Shown: positions 52,396 through 61,232 of the stretch, piece after piece
How positions within the stretch are numbered: the stretch's first letter is position 1
Layout of the letters: every line of letters begins with the position of its first letter
DNA from: Desulfuromonadaceae bacterium
GTDB lineage: Bacteria > Desulfobacterota > Desulfuromonadia > Geobacterales > Pseudopelobacteraceae
Length of the DNA: 64,000 nt
Assembly (NCBI GenBank): GCA_028687585.1
Contig: JAQTZV010000003.1
Location: forward strand, 1-64,000
Direction: 5' to 3'
Translations under genes and position numbers: made by a program
Notes under the pieces: generated by a model
What the model saw: the letters and a program-made list of their open reading frames with translations, nothing else
Databases searched by the model: none
Told to the model about the DNA's origin: nothing

Positions 52396-53913
52396 TCAGC
52401 ATGATCTGACTTTCTCCCACAGGGTTTCGAGGCCGATCATCTCTCCGGCAGTCACCATCCCGGCCAGTGACGCACTCATTACCCCGGTCATCAGAGTTGA
52501 CTGGCCGCTGAGCCAGAGTCCGGGGAGACGAGTCCTGACTGATGGCGTGGACTGATCAAGGCTGTGGAGAGCGCCATAAGCAGAACCTTCCGGTGATGAC
52601 AATTCATCACGGAAAGTGAGGGGAGTGCCAACGGCAAGCGGTTTAATCTCTCCGCAGATATGGCCCCAGTTTGTCCTGGCTATTTCGAGCATCTGTTCGG
52701 TAAGTTTTTCCTTAAAATCCTTGTATGCCTGTGGTCTGCTGTTCATCTTGCTTTCCTTGAACATTTCAACATCCTGCCAGTATGCTGGCGCGAACAGTAT
52801 AACGCCGTTCTTGTTGGTCAGGATATCCTTTCTGTCTCGCCGCCCTGGACAATTGAGCATCATGCCCCGTTCTTTCAGGGGGAGGATAGGGGAGGAAGGC
52901 AGGATATTGAGGCCGGAACGGAATTTGTACAGATTAGTCCAGTCAAGCAGATCCGGCTCAGGAGGGTTGTCGATAGAGCCGAAAAGCATGAAAAATGAGG
53001 TTGAATTTTTCAGCCCAGTTACTCTTTTCCGGTACACCGGTCGGAAAAAACTTTCAGGGATCATGGCGATCATATCCGAAGGGTGTCCGGTATATATGAC
53101 ATCGGAACTCTGCACGATGCAGCCTGATGCCGTTGTTACGCCAACTGTTTTGCCGCTGTCGGTGTTGATCGCGGTAACGGTTTGACCGGTGAGAATTTCA
53201 ACACCGAGTCCGGTCAGTGTCTTTACAAAGCTGTCTATTACCGCCTGTCCGCCACCATCTACGATATAGGTGCCTCTGCAATAGCCGTGAACAACCTGGG
53301 CGTGTATTTCCAGGGACGCCTCTTCGCTCGGGACGCCGTAGAGATAAAGCGGAGCGGCAAGCACTGCCTGTAATATCGGATTTGATGTGATCTCCTCCAG
53401 ATATCCGACAAGGGAGTTGGCTGATGAAGGTGGAGAATGAAGGAACGGAGTAAGTGGAAGAGCTGTGTTGTAGAAAGGGACCGTCGTGCAGATTTCCTGG
53501 ATTCTCTTGAAATATGCAGTGATAGCGCCCTTCTCCTGAGGGAAGTGCTGCAGCAGTTCATCCATGAATCTCGGGTAGGAGAAATAGTTTCTAACAGGGT
53601 GTTCGTAGTCGTCAAATTCAAACAGATCACAGCTCTGCTCGGGAAAAGGGATTACGTCAATATCGGACATAACACCGCAGTAATTCCACAAAGAGGAGAG
53701 GATCTCACCCTTTCCCAGGCTGCTGGTGGCGTGAAAACCGACATCGAAGGAGATGGAGTTGCGTTTGAAGCGTTTGAGTGTCCCGCCCGGTCGCGGCATT
53801 TTTTCTACGATGATGACTTTTTTGCCATTGCGGGCCAGAATTGCTGCGGCGGTTAAACCGGCAATTCCGCTGCCGATAATCGTAACATCGCATTTATATC
53901 GAGTGCAGCTCAT
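52396..53913 (-). CDS. CrtI-like FAD-dependent oxidoreductase (phytoene desaturase family)
   Basis: The product is 505 residues. The FAD dinucleotide fold is IIGSGIAGLTAAAILARNGK followed by VIIVEKMPRPGGTLKRF. FDVGFHATSSLG and the C-terminal LWLSGQSTLMTGVMSASLAG match the carotenoid desaturase/retinol saturase group. It desaturates, saturates or isomerises polyene-type chains. Related enzymes occur in ladderane candidate clusters of anammox bacteria. It overlaps the methyltransferase gene by 4 bp. Confidence 0.92.
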   Translation of the reverse strand: MSCTRYKCDVTIIGSGIAGLTAAAILARNGKKVIIVEKMPRPGGTLKRFKRNSISFDVGFHATSSLGKGEILSSLWNYCGVMSDIDVIPFPEQSCDLFEFDDYEHPVRNYFSYPRFMDELLQHFPQEKGAITAYFKRIQEICTTVPFYNTALPLTPFLHSPPSSANSLVGYLEEITSNPILQAVLAAPLYLYGVPSEEASLEIHAQVVHGYCRGTYIVDGGGQAVIDSFVKTLTGLGVEILTGQTVTAINTDSGKTVGVTTASGCIVQSSDVIYTGHPSDMIAMIPESFFRPVYRKRVTGLKNSTSFFMLFGSIDNPPEPDLLDWTNLYKFRSGLNILPSSPILPLKERGMMLNCPGRRDRKDILTNKNGVILFAPAYWQDVEMFKESKMNSRPQAYKDFKEKLTEQMLEIARTNWGHICGEIKPLAVGTPLTFRDELSSPEGSAYGALHSLDQSTPSVRTRLPGLWLSGQSTLMTGVMSASLAGMVTAGEMIGLETLWEKVRSC

Positions 53914-54725
53914 TGATCAGTTCCTTTCTTTTTCATTGTTTGTGGATATCCGATGGCGTAGATGATCGGAAACGGTGAATGTGGTGAGTCAAGTTCCCGG
54001 ATTTCCCAGTCGTAAACGGCTCCGGTGAGGGAGCCGGTAATCTCCGCCAGTTCCTCGATACTATAGGAACAGAGGCAGGAGATAATGCCGTCCACCATGA
54101 CGATGAGCGGAACTACCGAGAGCAGATAGGTCAAAAGAAACCGTGACCAGAGGAATGGGCGGATCTTCGGTGCATGCAGCAGCACGAAAAAAGGGGCAGT
54201 GAGCATGGTAAGTACGGTGACAGTACGTCGGTCGGTCATCTCGAAGAGTCCAATCCCCTGCCCAGAATCCACCGCGTCCTGAAGTATCTGTTTGGCTTTG
54301 GCGGGGGTGAAATGGTGAAATGAACCGAACAGTGTCCTGAAACCGGTGAGCTTTTCCGGAAGGCTACGGGCATCAAGTGGCTCTGCCATGAAGTCGATAA
54401 CCCCGCCGGAAAGTTCGCTGGCAAGGCGAAAGGCTGTCAGGTTCGGGTAGTGGTCAGTCAGGATGAAGCGAAAGGACTCACCAAAGGCTCGACTGATAGT
54501 TCCGTAAAGCCGTTGCCAAGGTCCGCTGCCGCCGGAACAGAGATCTACGATACGCCGGGCATCGACCCTTTGCAGGAAATAGCAGAGTGTCGGCACCAGC
54601 GGTGTGTACTGCCCCCAGTGGTTGGTGGAGTATTGGAGAAAATCAGTCACGGCGTTGCGAATCACCCTGGGACACCAGAGTTGGTCGTGGATCTCTCCGA
54701 TTGACAGTCGTTTCAGTTGCAGCAA
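53910..54725 (-). CDS. Class I methyltransferase-like membrane-associated protein
   Basis: The product is 271 residues. RRIVDLCSGGSGPWQRLYG is a SAM-binding-like motif I, with FILTDHYPN as motif II and FRTLFGSFHHF as motif IV. Residues 175-225 are hydrophobic (LLHAPKIRPFLWSRFLLTYLLSVVPLIV), so it may sit on the membrane. I infer a methyltransferase acting on a lipid substrate. It lies between the ATPase and the FAD enzyme. Confidence 0.75.
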   Translation of the reverse strand: MLQLKRLSIGEIHDQLWCPRVIRNAVTDFLQYSTNHWGQYTPLVPTLCYFLQRVDARRIVDLCSGGSGPWQRLYGTISRAFGESFRFILTDHYPNLTAFRLASELSGGVIDFMAEPLDARSLPEKLTGFRTLFGSFHHFTPAKAKQILQDAVDSGQGIGLFEMTDRRTVTVLTMLTAPFFVLLHAPKIRPFLWSRFLLTYLLSVVPLIVMVDGIISCLCSYSIEELAEITGSLTGAVYDWEIRELDSPHSPFPIIYAIGYPQTMKKKGTDQ

Positions 54726-54755
54726 AAAAAGGCTCCTTTGTGTGGGTCTGCCGGG

Positions 54756-55571
54756 TCAGTCGCGCAGCTGTTTGCCGGTGAGATGCAGGAATACATCCTC
54801 CAGGGAGGTGCAGCCCTCAGTCTGGTCAATCAGTGCGTCGGGGGTACCTGTTGCAATGATGCAGCCATGATCCACGACGGCGACCCGGCTGCAGAGCTGC
54901 TGGGCTTCTTCCATATAATGTGTTGTATACATGATCGTCATGCCGGTGTCACGGAGCCCTTTGAGGTTTTCCAGAAGCATGTTGCGCGACTGGGCGTCGA
55001 TCCCTACGGTCGGTTCGTCAAGAACCAGCAGCCGAGGCTCATGCAGGATTGCAGCTGCGAGGTTGGCGCGCCGCTTCATGCCGCCGGAGTAGGTTTCTAC
55101 CCGCGTGTCGGCTTTGTCTGAAAGCCCGACCAGCGTCAGGCAATAGTCAATCCGTTCGGAGAGCGTCTGCCCGGTAAGTCCGTATAGTCTCCCGAAATAA
55201 CGGAGATTCTCCCGGGCAGTGAGGCTCGTATAGAGAGCCACTTCCTGTGGAGCAAGGCCGAACAGCGGTCTCACTGCTGCAGGATCGCTCACAACGTCAT
55301 GATCGCAAAGAGTTACCGAGCCGCTGGTTGGACGCAGCAGGGTACAGATGATTGAGATAGCGGTAGTCTTTCCGGCTCCGTTGGGACCGAGCAGGCCGTA
55401 AATTTCACCTTTCCCGACCGTAAAATTGAGACCGTTAACTGCTGGATTGGGCGATCCCCGATAGAGCTTGACCAGATTTGTGACCTTCAGAATGTCAGCG
55501 GTTCCAGTTTTGGAGCCAATGGCATTGGAAGTATCGGGTGTCGATATGGCAGGGCAGGTAGTTGCGATGAT
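54756..55571 (-). CDS. ABC exporter ATP-binding protein with no canonical start codon
   Basis: The frame has Walker A GLLGPNGAGKTT, signature YSGGMKRRANLA, Walker B LLVLDEPTVGID and the H-loop TTHYMEE, so the ATPase is complete. It is the motor for the ABC-2 permease downstream. No ATG, GTG or TTG occurs in frame before the Walker A motif. GAGAGG (55584-55579) is correctly spaced from ATC at 55571, the start given here; CTG at 55490 is another option. The first usual start, GTG at 55292, would delete Walker A. Confidence 0.85.
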   Translation of the reverse strand: MIATTCPAISTPDTSNAIGSKTGTADILKVTNLVKLYRGSPNPAVNGLNFTVGKGEIYGLLGPNGAGKTTAISIICTLLRPTSGSVTLCDHDVVSDPAAVRPLFGLAPQEVALYTSLTARENLRYFGRLYGLTGQTLSERIDYCLTLVGLSDKADTRVETYSGGMKRRANLAAAILHEPRLLVLDEPTVGIDAQSRNMLLENLKGLRDTGMTIMYTTHYMEEAQQLCSRVAVVDHGCIIATGTPDALIDQTEGCTSLEDVFLHLTGKQLRD

Positions 55572-55582
55572 ACGTATACCTC

Positions 55583-56587
55583 TCAGCTTTTTGTCAGTCC
55601 ATAGAGATCCCGGAACAGGGCGGTCTCTTTGTCGGCACAGTCGCGCAGGATTCCGGCCAGGTCGGCAAAGCTGTCGTTCTCGCCGGCTCGCCCCTTGCAG
55701 TGACGAGCTCCTGCAACAGCAAAATCGCGCCAGCGATCGCCAATATCGGTCATCCGTGTGGAAATGTCGAGGTAACGGCTATCCCCCAGTACTGCGGCGG
55801 CTTCCTGGAGAAATGCTGCATATATGAAGCGGAAACCACCACCGCCGGTGCCGATTTCCTCCTGCATCCGAATAATATGTCCCAGGTAGAGAATTGCCTT
55901 ACGTTCGCCGAAACGGGCAGGCCACTGCTCCATCTGTCCGGCGAGATAGCGGATTCCTCTCGTTCCCAACAGGGGAAAAGGGATCTTGACCATCACCCGG
56001 CAGACCTCGCGGATACTCGAAACAATGGCCGGGGCAAGGTCGATGTTGGTCGGAATGTGCGAGATGCAGTACATCTTTCCTTTTGGCGCCAGCGCTCCCT
56101 GGGCAAAACGGGCCCGTGTCAGGTCGGCTGCGGAACAGGTAACTGTTTCACCGAACACCGGATCACTGATGTGATAGGAGTCCCCTTCTCTGCCAAATAC
56201 TACCAGATTGTGCGCATTGAAATGAAACCGCAACGCCGGGGGAAAGTAAGGGAGCCAGTAGACTCCTGTCTGAAGTCCGACCGGCACTCCTTCGTCAAGG
56301 TATCGATCAAGTTCGGCCATGGCACGATTCTGGTCCGTAAAGGTGTGACGGGTAACATGAATACCGAGGTGACCGGCCACCTTCTTGAAAATGTTGCCCG
56401 GTGCGGTACGAAAGGTTGCCAAAGGGAGCTTGTTGATTCTGATGAAGGGGAAGTAGCCAAACAGGAGCCCTGCACCGATACCGAATGCCATGGCCTCGGA
56501 CATGGCGAGGCCATGATGGGAGAGAAGGTTTGCGGTAACACCGCTTTCACAATGGGCGGATTGACGGTGGTTGAATGTGTTGATCAC
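55583..56587 (-). CDS. BtrH-type acyltransferase (cysteine peptidase-like N-domain, DUF4872)
   Basis: The product is 334 residues from GTG 56587, preceded by AAGGGGC; the longer open frame adds unrelated residues. The N-terminus HCESGVTANLLSHHGLAMSE has the Cys of the BtrH_N domain. HFNAHNLVVFGREGD supplies the His and SDPVFGETVTCSAADL follows. In butirosin synthesis BtrH transfers an acyl group from a carrier protein to an amine. By analogy this enzyme could move the finished chain from an ACP to an acceptor. The C-terminal half is the DUF4872-like helical region. Confidence 0.85.
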   Translation of the reverse strand: MINTFNHRQSAHCESGVTANLLSHHGLAMSEAMAFGIGAGLLFGYFPFIRINKLPLATFRTAPGNIFKKVAGHLGIHVTRHTFTDQNRAMAELDRYLDEGVPVGLQTGVYWLPYFPPALRFHFNAHNLVVFGREGDSYHISDPVFGETVTCSAADLTRARFAQGALAPKGKMYCISHIPTNIDLAPAIVSSIREVCRVMVKIPFPLLGTRGIRYLAGQMEQWPARFGERKAILYLGHIIRMQEEIGTGGGGFRFIYAAFLQEAAAVLGDSRYLDISTRMTDIGDRWRDFAVAGARHCKGRAGENDSFADLAGILRDCADKETALFRDLYGLTKS

Positions 56588-56654
56588 GGTGCCCCTTGAC
56601 TCAAAAAAAATGAAACTACTCAGTACTGCCAGGCTTCTATGCGTTAGAGGCCTG

Positions 56655-57098
56655 TTACTCCTTTGACCTGAGCTTTGCTGTCTGGAGTCTTGCCAGCGCC
56701 GTAGTGTCCGGGATTGCCCCCAGTTCCTCCGCCGTAATAGAAAACAGAGAGGCATACCGTCCCCTCAGTTTGGCGGAGATCCCGTTGAATGGACCAGGCC
56801 GCAGATGTCTCCGCACTTGCCAGCGAAAGAGACCGGTATACTCTGCAAGCAGTTTTTCGTCCATCTGGTTGGCGACCATGTGATATGCAAGCGGGCTTCG
56901 CTTTCCTGCACGGATCTCGGCGAGAATATCGGCAACCTCAAGGCTTATTGCCTCCCATGCCTGGCTGTTTGCAATATTTGCCGGTTCCCAACCGGAAAAT
57001 TCCGCCAATACATAGCGACCGTTTGCATCGAGCGCATAACAGATCCCTGACTGGTCGCCAAAGAGCTCCTTGTCCTGGGGGACCTCCTCTTTCAACAT
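56655..57098 (-). CDS. Hypothetical protein of the biosynthetic locus
   Basis: The product is 147 residues, soluble and without a signal peptide. The N-terminal part (ICYALDANGRYVLAEFSGWEP) is predicted beta and the C-terminal part (LLAEYTGLFRWQVRRHLRPGPF) helical and basic. I do not recognise it. It is between the PagL-like and BtrH-like genes in the same direction, so it is probably a pathway accessory protein. GGGAG precedes the ATG. Confidence 0.7.
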   Translation of the reverse strand: MLKEEVPQDKELFGDQSGICYALDANGRYVLAEFSGWEPANIANSQAWEAISLEVADILAEIRAGKRSPLAYHMVANQMDEKLLAEYTGLFRWQVRRHLRPGPFNGISAKLRGRYASLFSITAEELGAIPDTTALARLQTAKLRSKE

Positions 57099-57140
57099 TG
57101 TTGCTCCCTGTTGCAGCTGTTTTAGCAGTGTAAAGCGTCT

Positions 57141-57740
57141 TTAAAAAAATCTGCCGACCTGGAGAACCAGAGAGTTAAAGCCCCGATTGTCGTGATAGAG
57201 ATTCCCGTTTGACGCATGGTGCAGCCTCAGGGCGGCAAAACTGCTTGGGCCATCTTTGTGTGACAGTTCAGCGCCGATGCCCAGCTGCGGGTTGAAATTA
57301 ATCCTCAAACCCTGTCCCTCGACCCTGAAATCCGTGTAAATGATTCCAATGCCGCCTTCGAAATAGGGACGGATCTGCGGGGTGGCAATCCGGTCTACAA
57401 AATAAAGCGCAGCCATCCCCAGAGAAGCCATCGTTCTGACTTCAGGTCTGAAGGTAGATCCGAGCGCCCCCTCAACCTTGAAACAGAGCTCCTTAGGGCG
57501 GTCCTGATGCCATATCTTGCCGTAATCGAACAGTCCGAAGACAGTCAAAAGGGCAAAACCGATATCATGCCCGGGATCGTAGAAATTAGCAAGCTCGACA
57601 GACATACCAAAGCGGTCCTGGGCACGTTCCTCCGTGGGTGCTGCTGTTTCGTCAGCTCTGCTTCCGCTTGGGAACAGGCACCATCCGAGCGTCAGTAACG
57701 CCAGCATCAACCGGACTATATGTTCCGTTTTCCGCCTCAT
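57141..57740 (-). CDS. PagL-like lipid A 3-O-deacylase / acyloxyacyl hydrolase
   Basis: The product is 199 residues. A signal peptide (LMLALLTLGWCLFPSGSRA) precedes an eight-stranded outer-membrane barrel. RLHHASNGNLYHDNRGFN carries the PagL catalytic His and Ser, and the protein ends with a C-terminal Phe (VGRFF). PagL removes the 3-O acyl chain of lipid A. It starts in an ATGA overlap with the dead ketosynthase gene, so it is firmly part of the operon and links the product to outer-membrane lipid remodelling. Confidence 0.88.
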   Translation of the reverse strand: MRRKTEHIVRLMLALLTLGWCLFPSGSRADETAAPTEERAQDRFGMSVELANFYDPGHDIGFALLTVFGLFDYGKIWHQDRPKELCFKVEGALGSTFRPEVRTMASLGMAALYFVDRIATPQIRPYFEGGIGIIYTDFRVEGQGLRINFNPQLGIGAELSHKDGPSSFAALRLHHASNGNLYHDNRGFNSLVLQVGRFF

Positions 57741-58831
57741 CCCTTTGCCAGGGATACCAGGCCAAAACAGTCTTCATCACTCAGGGAAAGGCATGATACC
57801 CGATGGCTTTCGAGAATATTTCCACCAGCGGCAACCGATGCCGGAAAGTCACAAATGCCACCGCCCGGGGAAGCGAATGTTTTCCCCTCTTTGAGCATGA
57901 GGGCGGCAATGGCGATATCCAAGGCGGGTCCGCACGGCATACTGCCATAGAGAGCGGTGAAGCAGGCGACAGTAGATTTTTCTGCAAGCTGCGCATAGTC
58001 GCCCCCTTTTTCAATTCGGCCATCCGCCCCCAATACCAGCAGGTCCTGTGGCGAGGAGAGGAACCCCGGCTTGAGGAGCCTTCCCGTCGTCACCCGATCG
58101 AGCAGGCAGTATCCATCCTGAGCTTCTTCTTTACGCGTCAGGAGCAGAAAAGCCGCTCCTTCACCCGGAATAGCGGACTCCACTCCGGTTAGGAGCGGAG
58201 TCATCTCCGGTTTATGTGCCGTGCCGCGTTGACGATACCAGGCGTAACCGATCAGTTCGGACAACTCTTCAACCGCGCCGAACAGGACGCGATCGACACG
58301 TCCCTCTGCCAGCCAGAGCCAGGCAGTCTGAAGCGCCGAAGGGACAGAGTGATGAAACTGGCTGACTGTACTGCTGGGGCCGGTCGCCCCGAGCATTATT
58401 GAGATGTATGCGGCTGCCGAGTTATGCACTGAATTGGCGAAGTAGGTGGGGGAGGCACAAATATCACCATCGTTGATGAAAGAATCAAGAAAGGCGAAGG
58501 TTATCCCGGTGGCACCATACCCGGAGGCAATGACGACTCCAAGGCGCTCCTGTTTTCCTTCGGCGAGAACTCCGGCATCTTCCAGAGCCAGGTACGCTCC
58601 CAGGAGGGCAAGTTTGGAAAAGTTGTCGACCCTGCGCAGCGCTTTTAACGGCACATAATCAGTAAGTCGTGAGATGTTCGCACGGAAGGCGGGGATGTTT
58701 AGCGGAGTTCCACAGTTGGAAAGATCGAGAGTGGCCCGGTTACTTGTTCCCGTCAGCAGCGCCTGCCGCATCTCTGTAACTCCGGTCCCGAATCCGCCGA
58801 CAACGCCTATCCCCTGGATAGCAATCTGCAT
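57737..58831 (-). CDS. Ketosynthase-like protein lacking the catalytic triad (chain-length-factor-like)
   Basis: The product is 364 residues of the FabF fold (IQGIGVVGGFGTGV). Aligned by hand with the next ketosynthase, the active Cys of NACSSG becomes His in SQFHHS. The HGTGT and KGYTGHT histidine motifs are missing. It therefore cannot condense by itself. Like chain-length factors of type II systems it probably forms a heterodimer with the active partner. It starts within TAATG at the partner's stop. Confidence 0.9.
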   Translation of the reverse strand: MQIAIQGIGVVGGFGTGVTEMRQALLTGTSNRATLDLSNCGTPLNIPAFRANISRLTDYVPLKALRRVDNFSKLALLGAYLALEDAGVLAEGKQERLGVVIASGYGATGITFAFLDSFINDGDICASPTYFANSVHNSAAAYISIMLGATGPSSTVSQFHHSVPSALQTAWLWLAEGRVDRVLFGAVEELSELIGYAWYRQRGTAHKPEMTPLLTGVESAIPGEGAAFLLLTRKEEAQDGYCLLDRVTTGRLLKPGFLSSPQDLLVLGADGRIEKGGDYAQLAEKSTVACFTALYGSMPCGPALDIAIAALMLKEGKTFASPGGGICDFPASVAAGGNILESHRVSCLSLSDEDCFGLVSLAKG

Positions 58832-60012
58832 TATGCCGTCTCCCCTTTGCCGAGTATGATCACGGAGTTGTTGCCGCCGAAGGCTAATGATTCGGAGAGT
58901 GCAACTGTGCCGCTGAACGGGGTGTTCTCGGTAACCGGGTTCCTCTCCAATTCAGGATCCGGTGATGAAAAACCGGCATTTGCGGGGATTTCCCCGCGTT
59001 CGAGGCAGGCAGCGGTAAAGACCGCTTCGATGGCGCCGGCTGCACCCAGAGTGTGACCAGTATACCCTTTGGTAGAAAGGAAGGGGACTCCGGGAAGTAA
59101 TTCGGCCAGGACTCTCGTTTCAACCCGGTCATTATCAGGAGTTCCAGTGCCATGGGCATTAACAAAGGCAATCGCTGCCGGATCAGTGCCATTGCAGGCC
59201 AGGGCTTCAGTCAGGGCGTGTTTCAACCCGGCGCCGTCCGGACTTGGTGCGGTCAGGTGGTAGGCATCACAGGCCGAACCGTAGCCGAGCACTAATGAGC
59301 GGGCCTTTTTTCTCCGCATGGTTCTGACCTGTTCAGATTCAAGAACCATCATTGCCCCCGCTTCTCCCAGATTCAACCCTTTCCGGTTACGGTCGAACGG
59401 CCTGCAGGGGGACTCATCGGTTATCTGCAGGGAGATGAAGCCGATGTAGGTGATTCGACCCAATTCATCGGCTCCGCCTGCCAGGGCAATATCGCAGACT
59501 CCGGAACGGATCCATGACGCTGCCAGGCCGACCGCATCGGTACCTGATGAGCAGGCGTTGACTATTGTCTGGCAGGGGCCGGAAAAGCCGAATTCACGGG
59601 CAATAACCGCGGCCGGATTGCTCCGGTGAACTCTTTCCAGCGGGGCCAGTTTTGGCGTCCTGCCGGAGCGCAACTCTCTACAGAAGGTCTCGTTGCTGAT
59701 GGCACATCCGACAGTGGTGCCGACACAAACGCCAACGGTCAGCCTACTCAGCATTTCCTGCTCGAGTCCGGCGTCAGCAAGCGCCTCCCGTGCTGCGTGC
59801 AAGCCGAGGGCGCTGGTACGGAGCAGATCAGAAGGAACAGAAAAATTCAGAACCTCAAACACCGGATAGTCGATCGGGTGGTTGCTGGTGAAGCTGACCG
59901 GGGGCGCCGGGGCGCGCATGCCTCTGAAAAGTGATGCCATGCTGTCGTTCAGATTATTACCGGCAGCGCAGATGCATCCCATCCCGGTTATGGCAACCGG
60001 AGCGAAAGTCAT
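58831..60012 (-). CDS. Beta-ketoacyl-ACP synthase II-type ketosynthase (active)
   Basis: The product is 393 residues. The catalytic triad is complete: Cys in VNACSSGTDAVG, His in NAHGTGTPDND and His in KGYTGHTLGAAG, with the closing GGNNSVIIL. It elongates ACP-bound chains with malonyl-ACP. It overlaps its ACP (ATGA) and its inactive partner (TAATG), so ACP, KS and partner are made in fixed ratio. The DR..KGLNLGEAGAM stretch is typical of FabF and type II polyketide synthases. Confidence 0.95.
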   Translation of the reverse strand: MTFAPVAITGMGCICAAGNNLNDSMASLFRGMRAPAPPVSFTSNHPIDYPVFEVLNFSVPSDLLRTSALGLHAAREALADAGLEQEMLSRLTVGVCVGTTVGCAISNETFCRELRSGRTPKLAPLERVHRSNPAAVIAREFGFSGPCQTIVNACSSGTDAVGLAASWIRSGVCDIALAGGADELGRITYIGFISLQITDESPCRPFDRNRKGLNLGEAGAMMVLESEQVRTMRRKKARSLVLGYGSACDAYHLTAPSPDGAGLKHALTEALACNGTDPAAIAFVNAHGTGTPDNDRVETRVLAELLPGVPFLSTKGYTGHTLGAAGAIEAVFTAACLERGEIPANAGFSSPDPELERNPVTENTPFSGTVALSESLAFGGNNSVIILGKGETA

Positions 60013-60266
60013 GCGGACTCCATACGCGTATCTATGTAGGCGGCCAAAGCTTCGATCGACTGGAATGCGACTCGTCCTTCCTCCATATTCTTGATCTCGA
60101 TACCGAAATGTTTCTGGATAATAACAACCAACTCCACCGCATCAAGTGAGTCGAGGCCAAGTCCTTCACCGAATAGCGGCGCGTTATCATCGATATCTTC
60201 CGGGGTCAGCTCCTCCAGGTTCAGATCATCAATGAGGATTTTCTTCAGTTTTTCTTTTGTATCCAT
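60009..60266 (-). CDS. Acyl carrier protein 2
   Basis: The product is 85 residues, highly acidic, with the phosphopantetheine site GLGLDSLDAVELVVII. It is directly upstream of, and overlaps, the ketosynthase gene, so it is the likely carrier for chain elongation. AAGGAGC precedes the ATG. Confidence 0.95.
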   Translation of the reverse strand: MDTKEKLKKILIDDLNLEELTPEDIDDNAPLFGEGLGLDSLDAVELVVIIQKHFGIEIKNMEEGRVAFQSIEALAAYIDTRMESA

Positions 60267-60317
60267 GAGTAAAGCTCCTTGAAAACGGGGTTAAATACGG
60301 GATAAGGTGAGCGGTAT

Positions 60318-61232
60318 TCACTCTTCAGGTGACCACATGTTGTAAAAATTATAAAACTGGTACGGGTTTTCAGTGACAAATGTTTCCAGAGCCGCGACAA
60401 ATTCACGGGCGAAGGGGAGATAGGCGTGTGCCGACCTGCCAAGATTTTCCGGGATCTGAAAGGTTTTTGCCACGTGCAGTTCATATGCCCCGGACTTGCT
60501 TCTGTAGGGGAAAATGACCGCCACCGGAGCACCGGTGGCCGAGGAGAGTTTATACGGACTGAACGGAAATTTTACCGGACCGCCAAGAAAATCAACGCTG
60601 ACGCTGCCTCCTTCACCTCCCATGTTCCGGTCGCCCATAATACAGAGGAGTTCACCATTTTTCAAGACCTGAAGCATCTCCAGCGTTCCGCCAAGATATC
60701 CGGCAGGATCAATAATCCGGTACGGTGGTTTTTTACTGTTGTGCTCAAAAAAGTGCCGATCCCGATCCTCTTCATCCCGGTGTATAAGGAGACTGACCGG
60801 AGTGTTAAGGGCCGCAAGGTTCGACATGGCAAGCTGCCAACATCCGACGTGAGCAGTTATCAAGATCAGTCCGTGCCCCTCTGCCAACAACTCAGCCAGC
60901 TCAGATGTCCCTTCCGGGCTGACATACATGTTTTCGGGGCCAAGAATCCCCAGTATTGCCCGGTCAACGAGGGTCCTGCCAATGCCGAGGCTGAGAAGAT
61001 AACTGTCCCATAGCATACGCAGCGGGGTGCGTCCGGGAAAGCGCCGTTTGAGATAATGGCTGGAGCGATTCCTGACTTCAGGGCGCAACAGGGTATAATA
61101 CAGCACCACAAACAGCAGCAGGCAGTATGCCGCCGGCTTGCCGCCGCAACGGATCAGGGTGTAAAAGACATTGTGCTGCCAGTTCGAACCGATACTCCGA
61201 CTGGACCACTGCTTGCTTTTTCGGCTAGGCAT
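60318..61232 (-). CDS. LpxL/HtrB-family lysophospholipid acyltransferase
   Basis: The product is 304 residues from the ATG at 61232, which overlaps the radical SAM stop by 8 bp; frames reaching 61400 are antiparallel-overlap artefacts. One N-terminal helix anchors it. The acceptor motif is LITAHVGCWQLAMS (HX4-type), with GDRNMGGEGGSVSVDFLGGP and FPFSPYKLS completing the fold. The family transfers acyl chains from ACP to lipid A or other glycolipids. Next to a dedicated ACP and a PagL-like enzyme it may attach the product to a lipid. Confidence 0.92.
   Translation of the reverse strand: MPSRKSKQWSSRSIGSNWQHNVFYTLIRCGGKPAAYCLLLFVVLYYTLLRPEVRNRSSHYLKRRFPGRTPLRMLWDSYLLSLGIGRTLVDRAILGILGPENMYVSPEGTSELAELLAEGHGLILITAHVGCWQLAMSNLAALNTPVSLLIHRDEEDRDRHFFEHNSKKPPYRIIDPAGYLGGTLEMLQVLKNGELLCIMGDRNMGGEGGSVSVDFLGGPVKFPFSPYKLSSATGAPVAVIFPYRSKSGAYELHVAKTFQIPENLGRSAHAYLPFAREFVAALETFVTENPYQFYNFYNMWSPEE

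Noticed and set aside
57737..58831. Classical chain-length factor with Gln at the active site
   Set aside because: The Gln in VSQFHHS aligns with the residue two before the catalytic Cys; the Cys position itself is His.
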